A model generated the notes under the pieces. The model had not been told where the DNA came from, made no database searches, and was given only the letters and a program-made list of their open reading frames with translations. DNA of 64,000 nt from an uncultured Alphaproteobacteria bacterium (GTDB lineage: Bacteria > Pseudomonadota > Alphaproteobacteria > CAAGCB01 > CAG-977). The translations under genes were made by a program, and so were the position numbers. The stretch is taken from assembly GCA_944390195.1 (NCBI GenBank), contig CALXOZ010000005.1, forward strand, positions 1 through 64,000, read 5' to 3'. How positions within the stretch are numbered: position 1 is the first letter of the stretch; each line of letters begins with the position of its first letter. Of this stretch, positions 40,489 through 47,852 are shown in pieces.

Positions 40489-40921
40489 GATATAAAGTCC
40501 TTTTTTTATACTTACTTATGAAAATATTGCCACAAAAAATTTTTTTTGTCCATTTTTTTTGAATCTTTTTATGAGAAAAATATTGTTATTTATCAGTCTT
40601 TGTACATAAAGTTGATTTTTGGAAAAGGAATATGCTTTTTTTGTTGTCTTTAAAGTTTTGTGCCTATGTTTTATCCGTCGCACACAGGTAAAACGCCAAA
40701 AGACAATCTTTTAAAGGGATTTCCGTTCCGGTGTTTTATCGGAAACGGGTATGTTTTCGACAATGAGTATGGTGGATGTGTCTGAAAAAAGCCGAAAAAA
40801 TGTAAAATCGGTTTTTCCGTGGAAATTAAAGTTGCTTAACGGTTTATAAAAAGAGTATATCATAAGGCGCTATCAAGGAATGATTTTGACAAAAATAAAT
40901 TTTTTGGAAAAACGGGGCAGC
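40489..40921. other. Intergenic region between the HNH gene and prephenate dehydratase
   Basis: About 430 bases. The part next to the HNH gene is T-rich and may contain its minus-strand promoter. An imperfect hairpin CCGTTCCG (40723-40730) / CGGAAACGG (40740-40748) is present. I see no gene. An in-frame ATG at 40880 could extend the dehydratase by 14 residues. Confidence 0.55.
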
Positions 40922-41800
40922 ATGATTGAAAACAACAGGAATGTCATTGCGTGTCAAGGCGTAAAAGGGGCGTTTTCCCATTTGACAGCGCTGGAGATTT
41001 TTCCAGATCGGGAAATTTGTTTTTATTCGACTTTTGAAGAGGCGCTGTCGGCAGTGGAGGATGGAGAAGCCGGATATGCCGTTTTACCGATTGAAAATTC
41101 GGCGGCTGGACGTGTAACAGATATGCATCGTTTGTTGGCAAAGACAAAGTTGTATGTTGTTGCGGAACATTTTTTTAAAATACATCATTGTTTGCTGGGA
41201 ATTGCAAGTTCGCAACCTGAAACGGTGAAAGTCGTACGTTCCCATCCGCAAGCGTTGTCCCAATGTGCGTCTTTTTTGAAAACGATGGGGGTTAAGACTG
41301 AATCTTGCGGCAATACGGCAGCCGCTGCGTTGGAAGTCTCATTGTTAAAGTCTGCAGAGGTCGCCGCGATTGCCTCAGAGCGGGCGGCGGAGTTATACGG
41401 GTTGAAAATATTAAAACGGAATATTGAAGATTTTTCTTTTAACACAACCCGTTTTTGGGTTTTATCTCGTACACCCGAAACAGGTGTCGATCCAGAAAAA
41501 GCAATCACTTCTTTTGTTTTTTGGGTGGCAAACAAACCGGCTGTATTGTATAAATGCTTGGGAGGTTTTGCAACGAACGGAATTGACCTGTTGCGTTTGG
41601 AAAGTTATGTCGACCCGTATCATTTTTTTACTTCAGCCGGTTTTTTGGTTGATGTCGCTTGCCATCAGGAATCCGGTGCGTTCCGGCGGGCAATGGAAGA
41701 GTTGACCTTTTTTTCCGAAAAGGTGAAAATTCTGGGGACATACTCCGCCGATCCGTTGCGATCGGAGATGCAAAAGCGGCAAAAGGAAAATGAAAAATGA
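40922..41800 (+). CDS. pheA: Prephenate dehydratase
   Basis: About 292 residues from the ATG at 40922; a GGGG run 4 bases upstream supports it over the ATG at 40880. The enzyme converts prephenate to phenylpyruvate in phenylalanine synthesis. The catalytic domain contains CQGVKGAFSHLTALEIFP, VLPIENSAAGRV and the NTTRFWVLSR (TTRF) motif. A C-terminal ACT domain follows (KPAVLYKCLGGFATNGIDLL). The phenylalanine-binding ESRP motif is ESYV here, so feedback control may differ. The stop overlaps the next start. Confidence 0.92.
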   Translation: MIENNRNVIACQGVKGAFSHLTALEIFPDREICFYSTFEEALSAVEDGEAGYAVLPIENSAAGRVTDMHRLLAKTKLYVVAEHFFKIHHCLLGIASSQPETVKVVRSHPQALSQCASFLKTMGVKTESCGNTAAAALEVSLLKSAEVAAIASERAAELYGLKILKRNIEDFSFNTTRFWVLSRTPETGVDPEKAITSFVFWVANKPAVLYKCLGGFATNGIDLLRLESYVDPYHFFTSAGFLVDVACHQESGAFRRAMEELTFFSEKVKILGTYSADPLRSEMQKRQKENEK

Positions 41801-42399
41801 AAAAAATATTTTGTGCTTTGATCTTTATTTTATCAGGGAGCTTACCGGTCTTTGCCCAAGACGGCGATCAAGGGTTTTATACGCGTTTCGATCTCGGTTA
41901 CGCTTACAGCACATTGCCGGGGATTGAAAAAGGTTATGCCGTGCAAACGGGCTTCGGTCAAAGGTGGGGACGATTCGTACGCGGTGAATTTACACTTGAG
42001 TTTTCTAGAAACAGGTTGAAGGGCATTTCGGATTTAGATCCGCCGGACGGATCGGTTCGTAGTCGTTTGCCATCTCTTTCCGCCATGTTTTCAGGATATG
42101 TCGATTTGTTTGATTATAAAGGCATATCTCCTTATATCGGTGCGGGAATAGGGGTTGCGCGTAACGATATGCCTGATTTTGTTGTGAACGGACAGCAATT
42201 TTACGGAGATTTGAATTACCGTCTGGCATGGAAGGCAATGGCGGGGATCGGGATTGATCTGCCTGCAAATCTGGTTTTGGATATCGGATACGCTTATAAC
42301 GATTTAGGGCGTTTTTCGGCAAGGTCTCTTTATTCCGCTCCTTTACAACAAGAAGCGAAGATAAGAAAGATCTATGTCGGTTTGCGCTATGATTTTTAA
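41797..42399 (+). CDS. Outer-membrane beta-barrel protein (OmpA/porin-like small barrel)
   Basis: 200 residues. A signal peptide (FCALIFILSGSLPVFAQ) ends near residue 21. Alternating strands rich in Tyr, Gly and aromatics follow, with FYTRFDLGYAYS early and KIYVGLRYDF at the end, the C-terminal Phe typical of outer-membrane barrels. The size suggests eight strands, like OmpW/OmpX/Omp25-type proteins. It overlaps the prephenate dehydratase stop by 4 bases, an odd functional pairing. Confidence 0.85.
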   Translation: MKKIFCALIFILSGSLPVFAQDGDQGFYTRFDLGYAYSTLPGIEKGYAVQTGFGQRWGRFVRGEFTLEFSRNRLKGISDLDPPDGSVRSRLPSLSAMFSGYVDLFDYKGISPYIGAGIGVARNDMPDFVVNGQQFYGDLNYRLAWKAMAGIGIDLPANLVLDIGYAYNDLGRFSARSLYSAPLQQEAKIRKIYVGLRYDF

Positions 42400-42411
42400 A
42401 CGGAGTCTTGC

Positions 42412-43401
42412 ATGATGCACGATTTTCTTTTTTTTACAGTGTTGCATCAGCCGTTATGGATATGGCTGATGTTTTTTGGAATATTTTCTTTCATTTTGTT
42501 TTTGGATCTGGGAGTCTTGGAAAGAAAAGCGGAAGAAATTAGCGCAAAAAAAAGCCTAATCCTTTTTTCCACTTATGCCGTAGTAGCTTGTTTGTTCGGT
42601 TTGTGGATACGTTGGTATTTCGGAAATCAAATGGCGGCTGATTTTTTCACGGGGTATATTGTGGAAATGGGCTTGTCCATTGATAATGTATTCGTTATTT
42701 CCCTTGTCTTTTCGTACTTGTCAATACCGCGTCATTTGCAACACCGCGTCTTGTTTTGGGGGATCTTGGGCGCAATCGTTTTGCGCGGGATCATGTTTGT
42801 TATCGGCGCTGAAATTTTGGACCGTTATGATCCGGTTTTGTTGATTTTCGGGGTCTTTTTGATTTATTCCGGTCTGAAAATGTTATTAACCGACGAACCG
42901 GCAATCAATCTGTCGGACAGTAAAATATTATCATTTTTACGTCGTTATTTGCGTGTTTCAAATGAATTGCATGGAGAACGCTTTTTTATCAGGCGGGCGG
43001 ATCCGTTAAAAAAAGGAAAAACAAAATTATATGCGACGCCGTTGTTTTTAGCTTTGTTGTTGATTGAATTCGGTGATGCCATGTTTGCCGTCGACAGTGT
43101 GCCGGCTATGTTAGCCGTTTCTCATGAAACGTTCGCAATTTATTCCTGTGACATGTTTGCCGTCTTGGGATTGAGGGCGTTGTATTTTTTATTATCTGCG
43201 GCTATGAACCGTTTTTGTTATTTGCAACCGGCTTGTGCCGTATTGCTGGTTTTTATCGGCTTGAAAGTTTTTGTTTCCGAATTTTGGTTTAAAGTGGATG
43301 ATCGGGTTTCCTTGTTAGTTACTTTTGTCTTATTGCTTGGTGGGATTGTCCTGTCTTTGTTGAAAACGGCGGAATCAAGAGAAAGTGTAAAAGTTTCCTG
43401 A
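42412..43401 (+). CDS. TerC family integral membrane protein (Alx-like)
   Basis: 329 residues, about nine membrane spans. The TerC signature FTGYIVEMGLSIDNVFVISL (about 77-96) and the mirrored EFGDAMFAVDSVPAMLAVS (about 217-235) provide the conserved acidic residues. E. coli Alx belongs to this group and exports Mn2+; TerC itself is linked to tellurite resistance and metal loading of secreted enzymes. It follows the barrel gene after 12 bases and precedes a membrane-anchored metallohydrolase. Confidence 0.92.
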   Translation: MMHDFLFFTVLHQPLWIWLMFFGIFSFILFLDLGVLERKAEEISAKKSLILFSTYAVVACLFGLWIRWYFGNQMAADFFTGYIVEMGLSIDNVFVISLVFSYLSIPRHLQHRVLFWGILGAIVLRGIMFVIGAEILDRYDPVLLIFGVFLIYSGLKMLLTDEPAINLSDSKILSFLRRYLRVSNELHGERFFIRRADPLKKGKTKLYATPLFLALLLIEFGDAMFAVDSVPAMLAVSHETFAIYSCDMFAVLGLRALYFLLSAAMNRFCYLQPACAVLLVFIGLKVFVSEFWFKVDDRVSLLVTFVLLLGGIVLSLLKTAESRESVKVS

Positions 43402-43438
43402 TAAAAACGGGAACGGCTTTATTTAAAAAAGGGACAAA

Positions 43439-45058
43439 ATGGCAAAAAAAGGCAAGATGAAAACACTTGTCCGGCTTTCGGGGATTTTTTTTCTTGCCGG
43501 TTATGCCTTTTGTCTGTTTTTTTTTAAATCTGAACAGTGTGATTTATGGATATACGCGAAATATATCGTCAGTAACGACGGAATATTGAAAAACAAATAT
43601 CTCGGGATAACCGGAAACGGAAAAATCGGAGCAATATCAGATCAAAAGCCGGATCACGGGGTCATTATTGATGCCGGAAACCATATTCTGTCGCCGGGCT
43701 TTATTAATGCACACGACCATCTATCCTATAATCATCGCGGACCTTTGAAAGAAACATTGCCGTCCTATGTGGAAGAATATCCAGAGCGTTTTAATCACCG
43801 TTACGACTGGAGCAGGGGATGTCGGGAATATCAGCGTTTTTCCACGCCTAAAACGAAGCGGGCGGAATTTCTAATTTGGAATGAATTGCGTCAAGTGGTC
43901 GCCGGAACGACCAGCAATATAGGGGCGGGCGGTTATTTTGGTTTTTTGCGCAACTTTGGCAGTTACTTTCCGCACGAAGGGGTAAAGTTGAAAAAGAAAA
44001 TTTGGAGTGACACCTTTCCCTTAAAGGGAAAGACATGCAAGTTTTTATTGGAAGACGGTGATCAATATCCTTTTCATCCTTCAAACAGAGATGATTCAAT
44101 TTATATCGTCCATATCAGCGAAGGAAAAGACGCGGCTGCACGCAATGAGTTCATCAACATCAGTTCTGATGAAGGGAAAAGAAGAAATATTTTAGGAAAA
44201 AACATCGGGTTGACTCACAGTATTGCCCTTTTGGAAGAGGATATAAGAAAAATAGCGGTTTCCGGAGCGACAGTTGTTTGGTCTCCCCGCTCCAATCTGG
44301 CTTTATACGGTGTTACGGCTCCTGTTTCATTGATGAAAGATTACGGAATAAATCTGGCTTTAGGGACGGATTGGGCTTATTCAGGATCGGCGCATATTTT
44401 GGACGAATTGAAAGTCGCTTCGCAATATAATGAAAAGTATTTGAACAATGTTTTTTCAAATAAAGAATTGTGGCAAATGGTAACGGTAAATCCTGCCAGA
44501 TTGTTGGCTTTGGACGATCAAATCGGAGACATCAAGGTTGGAATGCTGGCTGATATCGTTTTATTTTTCGCCGGTAACAAAGAATTTGAAACGGATGAAG
44601 ATATCTATGGCGCTGTGATCGGCATGGATACGTCGAAAACGGCTCTTGTGATGCGTTCGGGAACGGTTTTATATGGAAAATGGAAGCTGTTGAAGGGGAT
44701 TATAGCTGAAAATAAACAAGACACGGACATTTTTTTTAATGAGGAGTATTATATCGCAACCAGTGCCGAGACAGGATACACATACCGCCAATTGCGTACA
44801 GTGAATGAAAAGTATCATACATATCCTTTATTCCCCGCTCCGGATCCGTCCGCAACGCCCGTTATGTATCCTGTAAATCTGAAAAACCGCCTTTATCCGG
44901 AAGCTTCAGTTTATACGGGTGAAATCACATCATCCGATCCGGACGGAGACGGAATTATGCAAGACGATAATGACGAACGGTATTTCAATCCCGTCCGTCC
45001 GGTTGATCTCACCGATAACAATAAACGCCAGACACGGGCAAGACGTTTGAAAAATTAA
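43439..45058 (+). CDS. Membrane-anchored amidohydrolase (Atz/Trz type) with Ca-binding-like tail
   Basis: 539 residues. An N-terminal anchor (SGIFFLAGYAFCLFFF, about 14-29) suggests a periplasmic enzyme. The metal site of the amidohydrolase superfamily is complete: His92 and His94 in NAHDHL, His225 with Glu228 in VHISEG, His260 in LTHSIAL, and Asp311 in LGTDWAYSG. The usual VTVNPARLLAL...DQIGDIKVGMLADIV ending closes the barrel, with about 120 further residues. Those end in SDPDGDGIMQDDND, like a calcium-binding loop of thrombospondin-3/EF-hand type. Substrate unknown. A TerC gene precedes it by 37 bases and could supply metal. Confidence 0.83.
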   Translation: MAKKGKMKTLVRLSGIFFLAGYAFCLFFFKSEQCDLWIYAKYIVSNDGILKNKYLGITGNGKIGAISDQKPDHGVIIDAGNHILSPGFINAHDHLSYNHRGPLKETLPSYVEEYPERFNHRYDWSRGCREYQRFSTPKTKRAEFLIWNELRQVVAGTTSNIGAGGYFGFLRNFGSYFPHEGVKLKKKIWSDTFPLKGKTCKFLLEDGDQYPFHPSNRDDSIYIVHISEGKDAAARNEFINISSDEGKRRNILGKNIGLTHSIALLEEDIRKIAVSGATVVWSPRSNLALYGVTAPVSLMKDYGINLALGTDWAYSGSAHILDELKVASQYNEKYLNNVFSNKELWQMVTVNPARLLALDDQIGDIKVGMLADIVLFFAGNKEFETDEDIYGAVIGMDTSKTALVMRSGTVLYGKWKLLKGIIAENKQDTDIFFNEEYYIATSAETGYTYRQLRTVNEKYHTYPLFPAPDPSATPVMYPVNLKNRLYPEASVYTGEITSSDPDGDGIMQDDNDERYFNPVRPVDLTDNNKRQTRARRLKN

Positions 45059-45078
45059 AAAATAATGTCTTTTCCCCT

Positions 45079-45107
45079 CTTGAAACCGAAAAAAAGTGCG
45101 CCTATAT
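45079..45107 (+). promoter_or_regulatory. RpoH (sigma-32) type heat-shock promoter
   Basis: CTTGAAA at 45079-45085 and CCTATAT at 45101-45107. The spacing from CTTG to CCTAT is 18 bases. This fits the alphaproteobacterial RpoH consensus CTTG-N17/18-CYTAT. Transcription would start near 45113-45116 and give a leader of about 90 bases before hsp20. Confidence 0.8.
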
Positions 45108-45112
45108 CCTTT

Positions 45113-45201
45113 GTGTCAGGATAAGCCTTGACGGATATTCTGACGACGGGTGTCTTTAAGAACCCGCCCTATATTTGCTCATAAACTAAAGGAGAAATAC
45201 T
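45113..45201 (+). promoter_or_regulatory. ROSE-like RNA thermometer in the hsp20 leader
   Basis: The leader contains a hairpin CGGGT (45147-45151) / ACCCG (45162-45166), extended by TCT/AGA inside. Next comes TTGCT at 45175-45179, which can pair with the Shine-Dalgarno AGGAG at 45190-45194. A UUGCU opposite AGGAG with a central G-G is the diagnostic 3' element of ROSE thermometers. At low temperature this would hide the ribosome site. The pairing is visible; temperature response is inference from the known family. Confidence 0.62.
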
Positions 45202-45663
45202 ATGGCTTTATTAACAACAAACAATCCGTTCATGCTCGGTTTCGATTCATTGGAACGTATGCTGGATCGTGCGGCGAAAAATTCGGAAAGTTACCCTCCC
45301 TATAACATAGAACAGATAGATCCCACCCATTTGCAAATTACGATTGCCGTCGCCGGTTTCGGTGAAGAGGATTTGACGATAGAAGTCGAAGACAAACAAT
45401 TGGTTGTTCGCGGTCAGCATGTAGAAGATGAAAACGCATCAGAACGTCAATATTTGTATCGGGGAATTGCTTCTCGTCAATTTCAACGTTCGTTCATCTT
45501 GGCGGAAGGCATTGAGGTTTTGGATGCACATTTGGATAATGGTTTGTTACATATTGATCTGGAAAAGAACGAACCTGAAACAAAAGTCCGTCAAATTAAA
45601 ATTTCCAAAAAGGATACGGCAAAGAAAATCGATAAAACAACATCCGAAAAGCAAAACAAATAA
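45202..45663 (+). CDS. Small heat shock protein Hsp20 (IbpA-like)
   Basis: 153 residues. A short N-terminal arm (NPFMLGFDSLERMLDRA) is followed by the alpha-crystallin domain (about 35-125) with VAGFGEEDLTIEVEDKQLVV and NGLLHIDLEKNEPE. The C-terminal tail carries the I-x-I motif (IKI). Hsp20 holds unfolding proteins for refolding by DnaK/ClpB. It has an RpoH-type promoter and a thermometer-like leader, and the DUF1150 gene follows, as in other Alphaproteobacteria. Confidence 0.95.
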   Translation: MALLTTNNPFMLGFDSLERMLDRAAKNSESYPPYNIEQIDPTHLQITIAVAGFGEEDLTIEVEDKQLVVRGQHVEDENASERQYLYRGIASRQFQRSFILAEGIEVLDAHLDNGLLHIDLEKNEPETKVRQIKISKKDTAKKIDKTTSEKQNK

Positions 45664-45698
45664 TATTCTTTTCGACTTGAAACGCTGGAGGGTTTATT

Positions 45699-45914
45699 GT
45701 GCTCATAAAAACGGATAAAAAGGAATTTACAATTGATGACTTGGCTGGTTTGGGCGTGAATTCCATTGCTTACATCAGGAAAAAAGTCGTTGATAACCGT
45801 AAGTTGTGGTTTGTCCATGCGGCTGAAGGAACACAATTGGCTTGTACGGATGATGAAAAAAAGGCTATATCTTTGGTTATTGATAACGAATTGATTCCAG
45901 TGAGCGTACATTGA
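45699..45914 (+). CDS. DUF1150 family protein
   Basis: 71 residues, GTG start after GGAGGG. The DUF1150 pattern is plain: LAGLGVNSIAYIRKK, FVHAAEGTQLACTDD and ELIPVSVH at the end. The family is small, restricted mainly to Alphaproteobacteria and usually encoded right after an hsp20 gene. The function is unknown, but the position suggests heat-shock induction with hsp20. The stop overlaps the following TTG start. Confidence 0.88.
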   Translation: MLIKTDKKEFTIDDLAGLGVNSIAYIRKKVVDNRKLWFVHAAEGTQLACTDDEKKAISLVIDNELIPVSVH

Positions 45915-46558
45915 TAAACGATGAAGGCGTAATTTGCCAAAAATGTAAAAAACCGGTTCCGCTCTGCGTTTGTACAAACGCAGAGCCTTTAAATAACAAA
46001 CATTTTGTTTTAATCATTCAACATCCCCAAGAACAGGATAAAGAATTGGGCACTGCGGGGATTTTGTGTTCAATGCTTGAAAATGTGCATTTGGAAATAG
46101 CGTTGTCACGGTCGGGATTGAAAGCAATCCTGAAAAAGGATGTTGATCCGAAACAGTGGGGTGTCTTGTATTTAGGCGCTCAAAAACAAACGCCTTGTAA
46201 AGCGGGATTGTACGCTTTAAGCCGGAAGGGAAATATTCTGGAAAATACGAACGAATGTTTAAAAAATCTTAAAGGGATAATTCTTTTGGACGGCTCTTGG
46301 TCTCAGGCAAAAGCGCTTTGGTGGCGTAATCCGTGGTTGCTGAAAACACAACGTTTACTTTTAGTCCCGGCTCAAAGGTCTTTATACGGAAAGTTGCGCA
46401 AGGAACCGCGTAAAGAAAGCATCTCAACGTTGGAGGCGTGCGCTCAATGCTTGGATTTTCTCGGAGAAGATCCTTTGATATCTTCCCGTTTGACGGGTGC
46501 ATTTTCCGATATGTTGGAAAAATATAAACTGTTGCATCAAAACCAATCTAAAAGATGA
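45911..46558 (+). CDS. DTW-domain tRNA-uridine aminocarboxypropyltransferase
   Basis: 215 residues with a TTG start that overlaps the DUF1150 stop (TTGA). The N-terminal cysteines CQKCKKPVPLCVC form the usual zinc knuckle. VLIIQHPQEQDKELGTAGIL and ILLDGSWSQAKALWW (DTW motif with Gly-Ser) and SISTLEACAQ complete the family pattern. TapT/TuaA-type enzymes attach an aminocarboxypropyl group from SAM to uridine 47 of tRNA. It is the third gene of the hsp20 unit, unusual company for a tRNA modification gene. Confidence 0.88.
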   Translation: MINDEGVICQKCKKPVPLCVCTNAEPLNNKHFVLIIQHPQEQDKELGTAGILCSMLENVHLEIALSRSGLKAILKKDVDPKQWGVLYLGAQKQTPCKAGLYALSRKGNILENTNECLKNLKGIILLDGSWSQAKALWWRNPWLLKTQRLLLVPAQRSLYGKLRKEPRKESISTLEACAQCLDFLGEDPLISSRLTGAFSDMLEKYKLLHQNQSKR

Positions 46559-46560
46559 TT

Positions 46561-46588
46561 TTGATTTTTTCCTGATTTTTTTTATTCT
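46561..46588 (+). promoter_or_regulatory. Promoter for the TM1266-like gene
   Basis: TTGATT (46561-46566) and TATTCT (46583-46588) have a 16-base spacer. The start of transcription falls about 25 bases before the ATG at 46623, and TAGGAG at 46611-46616 is the ribosome site. Confidence 0.55.
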
Positions 46589-46622
46589 GGAAAAGTATGA
46601 AACATCTGTTTAGGAGAATAAA

Positions 46623-46868
46623 ATGTCTGAAATGAAATTGGCGGAAATTGCAATTGTGGTCGTTAATCGTGAAAAGTCCGCAAGTGAAGTGAATGATGTA
46701 TTGACACAGTACGGTAATTATATCATAGCCCGTATGGGAGTTCCTCATCGTAGTCGGGAGATGTTTATCATTTCTGTTGTGATGGAAGCTCCGGAAGAAG
46801 AAATTGAGCATTTGACGGATCAATTGCATAAATTGGAAAATATTCGTGTGAAATCGATTATGATCTGA
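46623..46868 (+). CDS. TM1266-like small ACT/NikR-C-fold regulator
   Basis: 81 residues. The pattern AIVVVNREKSASEVNDVLTQYG ... IIARMGVPHRSREMFIISVV ... IEHLTDQLHKLENIRVKSIM matches the TM1266 family, an ACT-like fold related to the C-terminal domain of NikR. It is annotated as a putative iron-only hydrogenase system regulator because it clusters with hydE/hydF/hydG in many anaerobes. No hydrogenase gene is in this window. It has its own promoter and terminator. Confidence 0.8.
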   Translation: MSEMKLAEIAIVVVNREKSASEVNDVLTQYGNYIIARMGVPHRSREMFIISVVMEAPEEEIEHLTDQLHKLENIRVKSIMI

Positions 46869-46880
46869 AAAATATTATTC

Positions 46881-46909
46881 AGGGGCTTAAAAAAAAGCCC
46901 CTTTTTTTG
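46881..46909 (+). terminator. Rho-independent terminator
   Basis: AGGGGCTT (46881-46888) pairs with AAGCCCCT (46895-46902) around AAAAAA and is followed by a T run. It ends the TM1266-like gene 12 bases after its stop. Confidence 0.93.
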
Positions 46910-47405
46910 TAAGGAAGGTTTCCGTTCCGCCGCCTATCGGCAAACAGTATGATTTGCACTTTTGCAGGCGCGGCGTTTTGTCAGAATTGATTAAAGATAA
47001 TATTGTAAATACTGAATGTGTGTTACTTGTCAGTGTGAGATATGGATTTGTATTTATTTGTTTAAAAAATTTATAGGGACGGAGTGGAAAATAGCGGAGT
47101 TTCTATCGCTTTTGCAAGGAAGATCAACATTTCCGATAAAAAATGTCATGTGGTATTGTGCACTGAAAATGTTCCGTATATGAAATCAAAGTGATAACTG
47201 AAAAAATTTTCATGTAATATTGATGAACTATTGACAAAATAAATCCCTTTAGCAAGATAAGAGCGCAATAACTCTGTTCCCAGTATGATGAAAAAGTTTT
47301 TTTAAAAGACCGAACGTGTTCATGTTTTAATTAAAAAGCGTTGAAGAAAGGGATTTTTTTCTTTAAGATGCTATAAATTATTTAATCACTGTTTAGGAAA
47401 AAATT
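46910..47405. other. Gene-poor stretch before the SUKH gene
   Basis: About 495 AT-rich bases. A short protein-like frame of about 40 codons (47090-47192, containing GVSIAFARKINISDKKCHVV) has no start codon with a ribosome site and may be a remnant. TATAAA at 47372-47377 is a possible -10 for the SUKH gene without a clear -35. I see no RNA gene or repeat. Confidence 0.5.
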
Positions 47406-47846
47406 ATGATCGAAGATATTCTTAAGAAATTGGCCGATGATGAAGGGGCAATGATTGTCCGTCCGGCATCCAGCAAAGATTTGGCTCAATGTCAAAAAGA
47501 TATGGCGGAAATCGGATTGCCGCCCGTACCGCAAGGGTATATAGATTTTTTAAGAGAAGTGAACGGTTTTGCATGGAACGGTATTGAGTTTTTCAGTACG
47601 GATCAAGTAACGGATCCTGAAAGCAATTACACATTGAATGATATCGTTTCCGCGAATGAGGATTTTGCGGAATATAACGATGATTTGGAAGGAATGGTTT
47701 TGTTGGGGCGGGCGGATGATGACCTGTTTGTTTATAATACCGCCAATCAAAAGTACGAAGTTCTGGATTTTACAGGACATGATGTGATGGAAGATTATGA
47801 TGCTTTTGACGCCATGTTTGAAGGTGTCGTAACACCACGGTTGTAA
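47406..47846 (+). CDS. SUKH (SMI1/KNR4, YrhA-like) family protein
   Basis: 146 residues. The SUKH pattern is visible: LPPVPQGYIDFLREVNGFAWNGIEFF (interrupted here for length as LPPVPQGYIDFLREVNGF) around residues 40-60, then NDDLEGMVLLGRADDDLFVY and EVLDFTGHDVMEDYD. SUKH proteins often act as immunity proteins against polymorphic toxins, but housekeeping members exist. No toxin gene is adjacent; queA follows after 6 bases. Confidence 0.8.
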   Translation: MIEDILKKLADDEGAMIVRPASSKDLAQCQKDMAEIGLPPVPQGYIDFLREVNGFAWNGIEFFSTDQVTDPESNYTLNDIVSANEDFAEYNDDLEGMVLLGRADDDLFVYNTANQKYEVLDFTGHDVMEDYDAFDAMFEGVVTPRL

Positions 47847-47852
47847 AAAGCC

